Below are positions 18,738-29,054 of a stretch of 64,000 nucleotides of DNA, piece after piece. The DNA is from Anaerotignum sp. GTDB lineage: Bacteria > Bacillota > Clostridia > Lachnospirales > Anaerotignaceae. The position numbers were made by a program, and so were the translations under genes. The stretch covers positions 23,017 through 87,016 of the forward strand of contig NZ_DAOUQB010000004.1 in NCBI RefSeq assembly GCF_030625865.1. Reading direction: 5' to 3'. Below the pieces are notes generated by a model that was not told where the DNA came from, ran no database searches, and saw only the letters and a program-made list of their open reading frames with translations. The stretch's first letter is position 1; each line of letters begins with the position of its first letter.

Positions 18738-20756
18738 ATGAATGAAAAAGGAAATCTCTCAATCAATAGTGAAAATTTCTTGCCAATTATTAAAAAATGG
18801 CTCTATACCGACAAAGATATTTTTGTTCGGGAATTGGTATCCAATGCTAGTGATGCCGTGACAAAGCTTCAAAAGTTAGTACGCTTAGGGGAAGCAGAAA
18901 TCCCCGAAACGGAAAAGTTAGAGATTCACGTTGTTTTAAATCAAGATCTTCAAACGCTGCAAATTATTGACAACGGAATCGGTATGACAGCCGATGAAAT
19001 CAAAAAATACATCAACCAAATTGCCTTTTCCGGGGCGACAGATTTTCTTGCCAAATTCCAAGAAAAAGCCGATCAGGAAAATGAAATTATTGGACACTTT
19101 GGTTTAGGTTTTTATTCTGCCTTTATGGTTGCAGATAAGGTGGAGATTGATACCCTTTCCTATCAACCCGACGCCCCAGCGGCAAAATGGATTTGCGAAG
19201 GCGGCATTGATTATGAAATGGATGCCGGAAGCAGAGAAACAAGAGGTACCACCATTACTTTGCATTTAGGAGAAGACGGAAAAGAATTTTTGGAAGAATC
19301 TACACTTTATGCAGCCCTTCGGAAATATTGCTCCTTTATGCCTGTTCCTATTTACGTTGATGTTATAAAAGAACCAACGGAAGAAGAAAAGGATGCAGAA
19401 AAAAAAGAGGCCAACACCCTTCATGTTTCCCCTGAAGAAGCAGAAAACCTTACAAAAGAAGATGCTTTGGAAGAACTTGAAGAAAAAAAGGCTGAAATAG
19501 CGGAAGAACCGAAACCTTTAAATGATACCACCCCTTTATGGCAAAAACAGCCAAAGGACTGTACTGATGAAGAATACAAAGCCTTTTATCATAAGGTATT
19601 CTTCGATATGAATGATCCCCTGTTCTGGATTCACTTAAATATGGATTACCCCTTCCGCTTAAAGGGTATTTTATATTTCCCTAAGCTGGTTGAACATATG
19701 GACGTTGTTGAGGGAGAAATTAAGCTCTATTCCAATCAAGTATATATTGCTGACAATATCAAAGAAGTGGTACCCGAATTTCTTCTTCTTCTAAAAGGCG
19801 TTTTGGATTGCCCTGACATGCCTTTAAACGTATCCCGTAGTGCATTGCAAAATGACGGCTATGTTGATAAAATGAACACCTACATTACAAAAAAAGTTGC
19901 TGATAAATTGACTCAGCTCTTTAAAAATGATCGCTCCACATATGAGGGCTTCTGGAACGATATTGGTATCTTCATTAAGTACGGCTGTATGCGAGAAGAA
20001 AAATTCTATGATAAGGTAAAAGATGCATTGTTGCTGAAAACCACCGATGATGTATATGAAACCCTTTCAGAATATTTGGAAAAAAACAAAGAAAAACATG
20101 AAAATAAGCTGTTCTTTGTTTCTGATGAAAATTTACAAGCACAGTATATCCGCCTTTTCAAAGAACAAGGTCTGGAAGCAGCAATTCTTTCCACTGCCAT
20201 AGACAAACCCTTTGTTTCTTTCTTGGAGTATAAAAACTCCGGCATCCAGGTGCAACGTATTGACGCTGATATTACGGATACGTTACAGCAAAAAGAAGAT
20301 GGGGAAATTTCAGAAGCAAAAAAACAGGCAGATGAATTTGCAACTACACAAATGGAAACATTGTTCCGTGAACTTTCAAAAAATGACTCCTTAAAGGTAA
20401 CCACAGAAACATTAAAAGCAGAAAATGTTTCAGCCATGATTCTTTTAAGCGAAAAATCCCGCCGTATGATGGAAATGATGGAATCCTACGGAAATGCTAC
20501 AGATTTGAAGGCAATGTTTGCAGATGTGAAACCCGAAGAAACCTTGGTTCTTAATCGTTCCAACGGCTTGGTCAAATACCTGTTTGATATGAGGGAAAAA
20601 GAAGAAAAGAAAGATGATGTGCAAATGCTATGCCATCATATCTATGACTTGGCACTTATGAGCCATCGTCCTCTTACCTCAGATGAAATGACAAGCTTTA
20701 TTGATCGTAGTAATACTTTGCTGGAAAAACTAGCTTCCTTTGAAGCAAATAAGTAA
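18738..20756 (+). CDS. htpG: molecular chaperone HtpG (Hsp90)
   Basis: DKDIFVRELVSNASDAVTKLQKL, DNGIGMTADEI, IGHFGLGFYSAFMV. Confidence 0.97.
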   Translation: MNEKGNLSINSENFLPIIKKWLYTDKDIFVRELVSNASDAVTKLQKLVRLGEAEIPETEKLEIHVVLNQDLQTLQIIDNGIGMTADEIKKYINQIAFSGATDFLAKFQEKADQENEIIGHFGLGFYSAFMVADKVEIDTLSYQPDAPAAKWICEGGIDYEMDAGSRETRGTTITLHLGEDGKEFLEESTLYAALRKYCSFMPVPIYVDVIKEPTEEEKDAEKKEANTLHVSPEEAENLTKEDALEELEEKKAEIAEEPKPLNDTTPLWQKQPKDCTDEEYKAFYHKVFFDMNDPLFWIHLNMDYPFRLKGILYFPKLVEHMDVVEGEIKLYSNQVYIADNIKEVVPEFLLLLKGVLDCPDMPLNVSRSALQNDGYVDKMNTYITKKVADKLTQLFKNDRSTYEGFWNDIGIFIKYGCMREEKFYDKVKDALLLKTTDDVYETLSEYLEKNKEKHENKLFFVSDENLQAQYIRLFKEQGLEAAILSTAIDKPFVSFLEYKNSGIQVQRIDADITDTLQQKEDGEISEAKKQADEFATTQMETLFRELSKNDSLKVTTETLKAENVSAMILLSEKSRRMMEMMESYGNATDLKAMFADVKPEETLVLNRSNGLVKYLFDMREKEEKKDDVQMLCHHIYDLALMSHRPLTSDEMTSFIDRSNTLLEKLASFEANK

Positions 20757-20787
20757 TATACTACAACCCATATTGTTTTATAAAAAG

Positions 20788-20881
20788 CTCCCCTAAGAGG
20801 GTAATGCATTCATAGATGGGATAAACTTGACCCATTTTTATGACTCAGATGCAAATTACTCTTTACTTAGGGGCGTTTTTT
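20788..20881 (+). terminator. structured terminator downstream of htpG
   Basis: CCCCTAAG/CTTAGGGG outer stem, inner GTAAT/ATTAC, GCAT/ATGC, TGGG/CCCA pairs, then a T-run. Confidence 0.75.
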
Positions 20882-21175
20882 ACTCCATTTTTTTAAGTTC
20901 CAATTTAATCCCTCATTGATTTATTAATATTTATTTTTAAAATTATAAAAATATCCAATAAATTTCTTTGATGGAAAAATATGTTATATGTTTTGCATAT
21001 TTATTATCGCCAAATTTAATTATTTTTGTTAAATAAGTCACTTTATTTCTTCATAAAAAAACAAATGTATTTAAGTTGACGAATTGAAGAAAAAAACAGC
21101 TTCAAAGTTGTAATACCTCTTTCCCAAGGCGTATAATTAATATATAGAAAAATAAATTCCAACAGGAGGTGAAAT

Positions 21176-21676
21176 ATGACAAAAGAAGCTTTTTTACAAC
21201 AGCTTATGCCATCCTATGAAGCATACTTTGACATTCAATACAATGTCTCCATTGGTTCAAGGAAATTACCCGCTATTGCTCAGTTTCACTCCCGCTCGGA
21301 AAAATATATTTTCGTGCGTTCCGCAAAGCTCTGGGCAACAGAAATGAACGAATATGTATATTTCGCTTTTTCAGATACTCCAAAGGCAGAAGATTTTTCA
21401 TCTCTGAAAAAAGAAGTCCTTCAAGCCGGTTTGGCGCAAATTAAGCCCCATAGTGAACACATGTATTCTTACGTTTCCCTAATTTTGGTGGCAGATTTAC
21501 TTCCCGAAGAAATCATCAATGAAATCAAGAAAGCAAAATTTCACAAAACCTATTTATTTTCCTTTCACGGATGGATGTATCTGAGGATTGCTGCGGTAGA
21601 CCTCAGCAACGGAAAGGTCTATTCAAATCAAAAGGGGAAAGAACTCCTGCCGTTGCTGCAAAATATTTTATCTTAA
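21176..21676 (+). CDS. hypothetical protein upstream of cstA
   Basis: AGGAGGTG RBS before ATG 21176; no recognised domain. Confidence 0.8.
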   Translation: MTKEAFLQQLMPSYEAYFDIQYNVSIGSRKLPAIAQFHSRSEKYIFVRSAKLWATEMNEYVYFAFSDTPKAEDFSSLKKEVLQAGLAQIKPHSEHMYSYVSLILVADLLPEEIINEIKKAKFHKTYLFSFHGWMYLRIAAVDLSNGKVYSNQKGKELLPLLQNILS

Positions 21677-21726
21677 TCATCTATATTTATATTTTACTTA
21701 CCTAGCCTTGGGAAGGAGGATATTTT

Positions 21727-23409
21727 ATGAATTCATTAGTAATATTATTAATCGGCATCATTGTACTTTTTGTTGGATACCTTACATACGGTAGTTGGTT
21801 AGCAAAACAGTGGGGGGTAGATCCTACAAAAGAAACACCCGCCCATACAGAAACAGACGGTCTTGACTATGTCCCTGCAAAAGCACCTGTGCTTATGGGG
21901 CATCATTTTGCATCCATCGCAGGTGCCGGACCCATCAATGGGCCTATTCTGGCAGCCATCTTCGGCTGGCTGCCCGTATTGCTTTGGATCCTCATCGGCG
22001 GCATCTTTTTTGGTGCTGTGCAAGACTTTTCTTCAATTTTTGCATCCATACGCCACAAAGGGAAATCCATCGGTCATGTTATTGAACAAAACATTGGGCC
22101 TAAAGCAAAAATTCTGTTTTTGATTTTTGCTTATTTGACACTACTCTTGGTAGTAGCTGCATTTGCCAGCATCGTAGTAGGCACTTTCAATGGTTTTACC
22201 CCAGATGGACAACTGATTCCTGCAAACGGCTCCACCGCAACAATTTCGGTATTATTTATTATTGTAGCAATTATATTCGGTGCTTTGGTATATCGTAAAA
22301 ATGCGCCTTTAAGCGTAGCTACCATCATCGGTGTAATTGCCATTATCGCTTGTATTGCCATTGGTTTGAACTTCCCTATTTACTTGTCAGCGAAAGCATG
22401 GTTACTCATTATCTTGGCTTATATTTTTGTTGCTTCCGTAACGCCGGTTTGGATTTTGCTTCAACCCAGAGATTATTTAAATTCATTCTTGCTCTATGGC
22501 ATGATGATTGCAGCTGTTATCGGTATCATTGGCAGTCACCCTACAATGAACCTGCCTGCTTTCACAGGCTTTACCGGCGCAAACGATAACAGTCACCTGT
22601 TCCCTATGTTGTTTATCACTGTTGCTTGTGGTGCCATTTCAGGATTCCATAGCTTAGTTGGTTCAGGTACAACTTCCAAGCAGCTTGACTCTGAAAAAGA
22701 TGCGAAAGTTATTGGTTACGGCGGTATGTTAATTGAATGTGCTTTAGCCGTTATTGCCTTAATTTGTGTAGGTATTCTTTTCACCGATGGGGCTATGCCC
22801 GAAGGCACACCCACACAGGTTTTCGCAACAGGTATTGCAACCATGATTGCTTCCATTGGTTTGGAATCTTCTTACAACATAGCATATGCAATTATTATTC
22901 TGGCTGTATCTGCTTTTTGCTTGACATCTTTAGACACTGCAACAAGACTTGCAAGATACATGTTCCAGGAATTCTTTATTCCTGAAGGCACTGATCCCAA
23001 AACATTAACCGGATTCAAGAAATTATGTGCAAATCCTTATTTTGCAACATTGGTTACCGTTGTAATCGGTGGTCTTATGGCTAATGGCGGTTATGCAAAA
23101 ATTTGGCCTTTGTTCGGTTCAGCAAACCAGTTGCTTGCTGCTTTGGCTCTGTTGGCAGCCGCTGCTTGGTTGGGCAACATTGGTAAGAACAACAAAATGT
23201 TTTTGTTCCCCATGGTGTTCATGCTGGTTGCAACCATCAGCGCATTAATTCTCACACTGATCAAGAATATAAAGGCCTTTTCCGCAGGAACTGCAAGCAT
23301 GTCCGCAGAGGGTCTGCAAATTGCATTTATTATTTTGTTAATTGCATTGGCAATTGATTTGGCGATAGAAGGCTGTCGCGTCATTTTCGGCAAAAGAAAA
23401 ACCGCATAA
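21727..23409 (+). CDS. cstA: carbon starvation protein CstA-family transporter
   Basis: DYVPAKAPVLMGHHFASIAGAGPINGPI and VSGFHSLVGSGTTSKQ-like motif; many TM segments. Confidence 0.95.
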   Translation: MNSLVILLIGIIVLFVGYLTYGSWLAKQWGVDPTKETPAHTETDGLDYVPAKAPVLMGHHFASIAGAGPINGPILAAIFGWLPVLLWILIGGIFFGAVQDFSSIFASIRHKGKSIGHVIEQNIGPKAKILFLIFAYLTLLLVVAAFASIVVGTFNGFTPDGQLIPANGSTATISVLFIIVAIIFGALVYRKNAPLSVATIIGVIAIIACIAIGLNFPIYLSAKAWLLIILAYIFVASVTPVWILLQPRDYLNSFLLYGMMIAAVIGIIGSHPTMNLPAFTGFTGANDNSHLFPMLFITVACGAISGFHSLVGSGTTSKQLDSEKDAKVIGYGGMLIECALAVIALICVGILFTDGAMPEGTPTQVFATGIATMIASIGLESSYNIAYAIIILAVSAFCLTSLDTATRLARYMFQEFFIPEGTDPKTLTGFKKLCANPYFATLVTVVIGGLMANGGYAKIWPLFGSANQLLAALALLAAAAWLGNIGKNNKMFLFPMVFMLVATISALILTLIKNIKAFSAGTASMSAEGLQIAFIILLIALAIDLAIEGCRVIFGKRKTA

Positions 23410-23442
23410 TACTTCATTAATCAATAAAAATATAGATGATAA

Positions 23443-23468
23443 AAAGACCCGTGTAATCACGGGTCTTT
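23443..23468. terminator. bidirectional terminator
   Basis: AAAGACCCGTG/CACGGGTCTTT. Confidence 0.85.
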
Positions 23469-23474
23469 CCTTTA

Positions 23475-24230
23475 TTAGAGTTGAATTTCCAATTCCACAG
23501 GGCAATGGTCAGACCCCATGATATTGCTATGAATTTTTGCATCAATGAGTTTTTCCTTCAGTCTTTGGGAAACAACATAATAATCAATCCGCCATCCCGC
23601 ATTATTCTTTCTTGCATTAAAGCGGTAACTCCACCAAGAATAAATGCCCTTTGTATCGGGATAAAAGAAACGGAAGGTATCCACAAAACCCGCGCTCAAC
23701 AGCTCCGAAAACTTTCCACGTTCCTCATCGGTAAACCCTGCACTGCGTCGATTGCTGGAAGGATTTTTTAAATCTATCTCGTTATGGGCAACATTCAAAT
23801 CTCCGCAAATAATAACAGGCTTTTCTTGATCCAATCTCGATACATATTCTCGAAAAGCATCCTCCCACTCCATACGATAACCAAGTCTTGCATTTTCCTG
23901 TTGAGAATTGGGTGTATACACCGTAATATGATAGAATCCCTCAAATTCCAGTGTAATGACTCTACCTTCCATATCGTGTTCTGCAACGCCAATTCCATAG
24001 GAAACCGATAGAGGCTCCTTTTTTGTGAAAACAGCTACACCGGAGTATCCCTTTTTTTGGGCATAATTCCAATATTGAAAATATCCATCCGTCTCCAAAT
24101 CAATTTGCCCTTCCTGAAGCTTTGTCTCCTGCAAAGAAAAAATATCTGCATTTTCCTCTTTAAAATATTCCTTAAAGCCCTTGCCCACCGCAGCACGCAA
24201 GCCATTTACATTCCATGAAATCATTCTCAT
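23475..24230 (-). CDS. xth: exodeoxyribonuclease III / AP endonuclease
   Basis: MRMISWNVNGLRAAVGKGF, LQETKLQ, GDLNVAHNEIDL, GSDHCPVELEI; start set at 24230. Confidence 0.95.
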   Translation of the reverse strand: MRMISWNVNGLRAAVGKGFKEYFKEENADIFSLQETKLQEGQIDLETDGYFQYWNYAQKKGYSGVAVFTKKEPLSVSYGIGVAEHDMEGRVITLEFEGFYHITVYTPNSQQENARLGYRMEWEDAFREYVSRLDQEKPVIICGDLNVAHNEIDLKNPSSNRRSAGFTDEERGKFSELLSAGFVDTFRFFYPDTKGIYSWWSYRFNARKNNAGWRIDYYVVSQRLKEKLIDAKIHSNIMGSDHCPVELEIQL

Positions 24231-24475
24231 CTTAAAACACCGTCCTCTCATTCTTTTGTAGCTCAATAAAAAATGCTCGTAAAAAAGCATTGTTTTCTTT
24301 AAGTATTTTTTAATATGCTTCAATTCTATCATAATAGGAAGTTTTTTCAACTCCTTTCCATTTAAATATCATGTTCTCAAGAAAAAGATTCCATCTGGCT
24401 TAATTCTAATCCTTCGTCTTGTTTCTTTTTTCAATTTAGGCTAAAATCAAATATAAACCGAAAGGAGTGAGCATT

Positions 24476-24811
24476 TTGAATATCCAAATTTATGGCTCAA
24501 AAAAAAGCTTTGATACCAAAAAAGCCGAACGCTATTTTAAAGAGCGAAAAATACCTTATCAAAATATTGATATCCATGAGTTCGGCATGAGTAAAAGCGT
24601 TTTTGAAAGCGCAAAACGTTGTATCCCCGTGGAAAATATGATAGACAGAAAAGCAAAAGCCTATCAGTCTCTCTATATGGATTATATCGATGAAAACAAA
24701 CGCGAAAGTACTTTATTCGAAAATCCCAGCCTTTTCATAACGCCCATTGTAAGAAACGGAAAAGACTTTACGTTGGGCTATTGCCCCGATGTATGGAAAG
24801 AATGGATCTAA
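24476..24811 (+). CDS. ArsC/Spx-like thioredoxin-fold protein
   Basis: IQIYGSKKSFDTKKAERYFKERKIPYQNIDI; likely TTG start at 24476 (ORF track GTG 24467 overlaps the RBS). Confidence 0.8.
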   Translation: MNIQIYGSKKSFDTKKAERYFKERKIPYQNIDIHEFGMSKSVFESAKRCIPVENMIDRKAKAYQSLYMDYIDENKRESTLFENPSLFITPIVRNGKDFTLGYCPDVWKEWI

Positions 24812-24825
24812 AAGGAGGAACTTCT

Positions 24826-25623
24826 ATGCGCATAGGGCTTGGACAATTGGATATGGGCTTTGAAGATAAAACATATGGGGAAAAACTTTGCGAAAAAATA
24901 ATCCACACTGCTGCAAAAGAGCAGGTAGATTTTTTAATTTTTCCCGAAATGACCCTAACCGGCTTTACAGAGAAAACAAAGGAGTTCGGTGAACTTTTCT
25001 TAGAGAGTAAAACCATAGAATTTTTCAAAAAAAATGCCATTCGGTATCACATGGCAATTTGCTTTGGATTGCCAATCTTAAAGGATGAAAAAGCTGAAAA
25101 TCATTGTGTAATCCTATCAGAAACAGGGGAACTTGTGGCGGACTATGCAAAAATCCATCCTTTTTCCTTGGGCACAGAAGCCAAATTTTATAAAGGCGGA
25201 AATTCTATCGTTTCATGCTCAATAAAAGACTTTATCGTATCTCCCTTTATCTGCTATGATTTACGGTTCCCCGAAATTTTTCAAGCCGCATCCCAAAAAA
25301 GCACCTTATTGGTGGTGATAGCCAACTGGCCCGTTTCCCGCAAAGAGGATTGGTCAATCCTATTAAAAGCAAGAGCCATAGAAAATCAGACCTTTGTTAT
25401 CGGCGTAAACCGCACAGGTAAGGGTGGCAGCCTTGAATATTTCGGCGATAGTATGGTACTCTCCCCTCGTGGAAAAATTCTTGCCCAATCCAAAGAGGGT
25501 ACGAACCTAACTATCATGGATATCCTTCCTGAAGAAGCCTTTACTTGCCGAAGGAAATTTCCTTTAAAGGCTGATCGAAAACCCGAACTATATGCTAATC
25601 TTCTCCAAAATCTTAAAAACTGA
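24826..25623 (+). CDS. carbon-nitrogen hydrolase (nitrilase superfamily)
   Basis: FLIFPEMTLTGF, DYAKIHPFS, FICYDLRFPEIF catalytic motifs; RBS AAGGAGG before ATG 24826. Confidence 0.92.
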   Translation: MRIGLGQLDMGFEDKTYGEKLCEKIIHTAAKEQVDFLIFPEMTLTGFTEKTKEFGELFLESKTIEFFKKNAIRYHMAICFGLPILKDEKAENHCVILSETGELVADYAKIHPFSLGTEAKFYKGGNSIVSCSIKDFIVSPFICYDLRFPEIFQAASQKSTLLVVIANWPVSRKEDWSILLKARAIENQTFVIGVNRTGKGGSLEYFGDSMVLSPRGKILAQSKEGTNLTIMDILPEEAFTCRRKFPLKADRKPELYANLLQNLKN

Positions 25624-25638
25624 AAGGGGTATTATTTT

Positions 25639-26103
25639 ATGATTCGTGTACTATTTATCTGCCACGGTAATATTTGTCGTTCCCCCATGGCGGAATTTCT
25701 GTTTCGAGATATGCTCATAAAAAAAAGATTATCGCAAATTTTTTTTGTTGCCTCCGCTGCAACCAGCCGTGAGGAAATCGGTAATCGCATCTATCCCCCT
25801 GCAAAGGAAAAACTCTCTTCCCTGGGTATTGATTGCAGTGAAAAAACAGCAAGACAAGTAACAAAAAAAGATTACCAAGATTTTGATTACCTACTGGTTA
25901 TGGAGGCCTATAATACAAAAAACCTAATGGGTATTTTGGGAGACGATCCCAAAAAGAAAGTCTACCGCCTTTTGGATTTTTCCCCTCGCCCCAGAGATAT
26001 TGCAGACCCTTGGTATACAGGTAACTTTGATATCACCCATACGGATATTATGGAAGGATTGGAAGCCTTTCTTCATTTTACCCTAAAAAAGAAAACTTGC
26101 TAA
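25639..26103 (+). CDS. low-molecular-weight protein tyrosine phosphatase
   Basis: VLFICHGNICRSPMAEFLF; DPWYTGNFD. Confidence 0.96.
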   Translation: MIRVLFICHGNICRSPMAEFLFRDMLIKKRLSQIFFVASAATSREEIGNRIYPPAKEKLSSLGIDCSEKTARQVTKKDYQDFDYLLVMEAYNTKNLMGILGDDPKKKVYRLLDFSPRPRDIADPWYTGNFDITHTDIMEGLEAFLHFTLKKKTC

Positions 26104-26136
26104 TTTACTCTTTAAAACAAATAAAACAATACACAA

Positions 26137-26356
26137 AACCCGCATTAAAATGCGGGTTTCAGGGTGTCGAAAAACCTTGGGCAACCGCCCAAACCCGCTT
26201 GCTTTTTGTAAAAAGCAAGACCAAAAACTTTTGTATAAACCGCATATTCATGCTGTTTATAGTGGGTCAAGGGTAAAACCCTTGTGGGTGCCTGAGGGTA
26301 AACCCTCAAGGTTTTGACTTTATCGACAGTCTGAATCCGCATTAAAATGCGGGTTT
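26137..26356. repeat. MITE-like intergenic element with flanking terminator-hairpin direct repeats
   Basis: 20-bp direct repeats CCGCATTAAAATGCGGGTTT at 26140-26159 and 26337-26356; imperfect inverted ends TTCAGGGTGTCGA (26158-26170) / TCGACAGTCTGAA (26323-26335). Confidence 0.65.
26259..26323. repeat. 65-bp intergenic repeat, copy A
   Basis: ATAGTGGGTCAAGGGTAAAACCCTTGTGGGTGCCTGAGGGTAAACCCTCAAGGTTTTGACTTTAT, two adjacent hairpins. Confidence 0.85.
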
Positions 26357-26388
26357 GAAATTTTTAAGAAAATTAAGCGATGCCTACT

Positions 26389-26454
26389 ATAATGGGTCAA
26401 GGGTGAAATCCTTGTGGGTGTTTGAGGGCAAAGCACTCAAGGTTTTGACTTTAT
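26389..26454. repeat. 66-bp intergenic repeat, copy B, overlapping trpA 3' end
   Basis: ATAATGGGTCAAGGGTGAAATCCTTGTGGGTGTTTGAGGGCAAAGCACTCAAGGTTTTGACTTTAT; close match to copy A. Confidence 0.85.
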
Positions 26455-27240
26455 AGCTATTGCTTCTTTTATCTCTCTTACAAAATTGCAAACAGGTTCC
26501 ACGCAGTCTCTGCCGTGATTACCTACAATTTTAACAATTGCACTTCCCACAATAATACCATCGGCAATCTTACTCATTTTTGCGGCAGTTTCAGGGCTTG
26601 AAATACCAAAACCGATGGCACATGGAATGGGATTTACTTCCTTCACGCTTTCCACCATAGCCGCAACATCCGTTTTGATTTCCGTTCTTGTACCAGTAAC
26701 CCCCATGGATGAAACACAATAAACAAAACCTTCTGCTTCTGCGGCAATTTTGCTGATTCTATCTTTTGATGTAGGTGCTATTAAGGAAATCATCTTTACA
26801 CCGTATTCCTGAAATTTATCCAGCATCTCCCCTTTTTCTTCAAAGGGAATGTCCGGCAAAATCACACAGCAAATTCCACATTCCTTGCATCCCAAAAGAA
26901 ACTTATCAAGGCCATAGGTAAAAACAAGGTTTGCATAGGTCATAAATGCAAGAGGTACCGAAGATGTTTCTCTGATTTTTTTCACCATATCAAAAATCTT
27001 ATCCGTTGTAACCCCGCCCTTTAATGCACGTTCACTGGCCTCTTGAATGATAGGGCCTTCGGCAACGGGGTCGGAAAACGGAATGCCCAATTCAATTAAA
27101 TCCGCTCCTGCTTTTTCCATAGCATAAACCAGTTTTTCCGATGTTTCAAGATCGGGATCCCCACAAGTGATAAAGGGAATGAACGCTTTGCCCTTGGAAA
27201 AAGCCTTGTCTATATAATCTTGCGCCGTAAGTTTATTCAT
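26437..27240 (-). CDS. trpA: tryptophan synthase alpha subunit
   Basis: [41 protein letters not shown]; start at 27240 overlapping trpB stop. Confidence 0.97.
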   Translation of the reverse strand: MNKLTAQDYIDKAFSKGKAFIPFITCGDPDLETSEKLVYAMEKAGADLIELGIPFSDPVAEGPIIQEASERALKGGVTTDKIFDMVKKIRETSSVPLAFMTYANLVFTYGLDKFLLGCKECGICCVILPDIPFEEKGEMLDKFQEYGVKMISLIAPTSKDRISKIAAEAEGFVYCVSSMGVTGTRTEIKTDVAAMVESVKEVNPIPCAIGFGISSPETAAKMSKIADGIIVGSAIVKIVGNHGRDCVEPVCNFVREIKEAIAIKSKP

Positions 27241-28423
27241 AAATTTCAACCCCCTTGTGTCTTGCGATTGCCGCAACATCTTTATCTCCTCGTCCGGAAA
27301 CATTCACTACAATAATTTGGTCTTTCTTCATGGTAGGTGCAAGCTTCATTGCATAGGAAATTGCGTGGGCACTTTCAATTGCGGGAATAATCCCCTCAAT
27401 CCTTGAGAGATACTCAAAGGCTTCTACCGCCTCGTCATCGGTTACAGGAACATATTCTGCCCTGCCGGAGTCCCTTAAATATGCATGCTCAGGCCCTACT
27501 CCGGGATAGTCCAGTCCTGCGGAAATAGAATAAACCGGGGCAATCTGGCCATATTCATCTTGGCAGAAATAAGACTTCATACCATGAAAAATACCTACAC
27601 TACCTGTTGCCATGGTTGCAGCAGTTTCTGTTGTATCCACGCCTAACCCTGCCGCCTCACAACCGATTAACTGCACAGATTTGTCCTCTATAAAATTGTA
27701 AAACGCTCCCATGGCATTGCTTCCCCCACCGACACAGGCTATGACTGCATCGGGAAGTCTTCCTTCTTTCTCCAACATTTGATCCTTGATTTCCTTACTG
27801 ATCACCGCTTGGAAATCCCGTACAATAACAGGAAAGGGATGAGGTCCCATTACCGAACCTAAAACATAATGGGTGTCATCAATTCTTCTCGTCCATTCAC
27901 GAAGGGTTTCATTTACAGCGTCTTTCAGTGTCATTGTTCCGCTGGTAACGGGGTGAACTTTTGCCCCCAAAAGCTCCATACGGTAAACATTTAAGGCTTG
28001 TCGGTCTGTATCATGCTTTCCCATGTAAATTTCGCATTCCAAGCCCATCAGCGCCGCCGCTGTTGCAGTAGCAACCCCGTGCTGACCTGCACCTGTCTCT
28101 GCAATAATTCTTGTTTTTCCCATTTTCTTTGCAAGGAGTACCTGCCCCAGAACGTTATTAATTTTATGCGAACCTGTGTGGTTCAAGTCTTCTCGCTTCA
28201 GATAAATCTTTGCACCGCCCAGGTTTTCTGTCATATGCTTTGCATAATAAAGATTGGATGGACGACCGGCAAAATTATTCAGCAAATCCTCCAGTTCTGC
28301 ATTAAATTCAGCATCTTCTTTATATTTGTTATAAGCATCTTCCAGCTCAATCACTGCGTTCATCAAGGTTTCGGGTATAAATTGTCCGCCGAACCCTCCG
28401 AACCTGCCCTTTTTTTCTGTCAT
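27233..28423 (-). CDS. trpB: tryptophan synthase beta subunit
   Basis: [42 protein letters not shown]; start at MTEKKGRF 28423. Confidence 0.97.
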   Translation of the reverse strand: MTEKKGRFGGFGGQFIPETLMNAVIELEDAYNKYKEDAEFNAELEDLLNNFAGRPSNLYYAKHMTENLGGAKIYLKREDLNHTGSHKINNVLGQVLLAKKMGKTRIIAETGAGQHGVATATAAALMGLECEIYMGKHDTDRQALNVYRMELLGAKVHPVTSGTMTLKDAVNETLREWTRRIDDTHYVLGSVMGPHPFPVIVRDFQAVISKEIKDQMLEKEGRLPDAVIACVGGGSNAMGAFYNFIEDKSVQLIGCEAAGLGVDTTETAATMATGSVGIFHGMKSYFCQDEYGQIAPVYSISAGLDYPGVGPEHAYLRDSGRAEYVPVTDDEAVEAFEYLSRIEGIIPAIESAHAISYAMKLAPTMKKDQIIVVNVSGRGDKDVAAIARHKGVEIYE

Positions 28424-28442
28424 AAAATCAACCCTTTCTCTC

Positions 28443-29054
28443 TTATAATAGTTTTGCAAGGGATACGACCCCCATAAACTTCCGCTCATCTTTGTACCCA
28501 TCCGTTTCACAACCACTGCTAACGTCAAAAGCAAACGGCGTACAGGTTCTTGCCGCCTTGCCAATATTATTTACGTCCAAACCACCGGCAAGGAAATATG
28601 GTTTTGAAATAGGTGGAATCATAGTATGGTCAAAGGCTTTTCCACTTCCGCCATATTCCCCTTCACAGTAGGTATCCAATAAAAGGTAATCACAGGGAAG
28701 CTCTGACGCTTTTACAATTTCCTCCCCATTTTTCACCCGTATCGCCTTTATCACAGGCTTTTGGGTCATCTCTTTCAGCCTTTTTATATAGTCTGAATCC
28801 TCGTCCCCATGGAGTTGAATGATATCAATAATGCCATTGGCGCAAAGACGTTCAATCAGCGCCTGATCCTCATCTACAAATACCCCTACAACGCTTATTC
28901 CCATGTCCAGCAATGCTTTCAGTTGAGCCGCTTTTTTAGGGGTTACATATCTTCGGCTGGGGGGATAAAATATAAATCCAATGTAGTCAGGCTTATAACG
29001 ATTTGCCATGGTTATATCCTCTTGACGGCTTAATCCACAAATTTTAATTTTCAT
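28443..29054 (-). CDS. trpF: phosphoribosylanthranilate isomerase
   Basis: [37 protein letters not shown]. Confidence 0.95.
   Translation of the reverse strand: MKIKICGLSRQEDITMANRYKPDYIGFIFYPPSRRYVTPKKAAQLKALLDMGISVVGVFVDEDQALIERLCANGIIDIIQLHGDEDSDYIKRLKEMTQKPVIKAIRVKNGEEIVKASELPCDYLLLDTYCEGEYGGSGKAFDHTMIPPISKPYFLAGGLDVNNIGKAARTCTPFAFDVSSGCETDGYKDERKFMGVVSLAKLL

Noticed and set aside
26137-26460. CRISPR-like array from repeats near trpA
   Set aside because: Only two diverged copies, hairpin-rich, no regular spacers, no cas genes.
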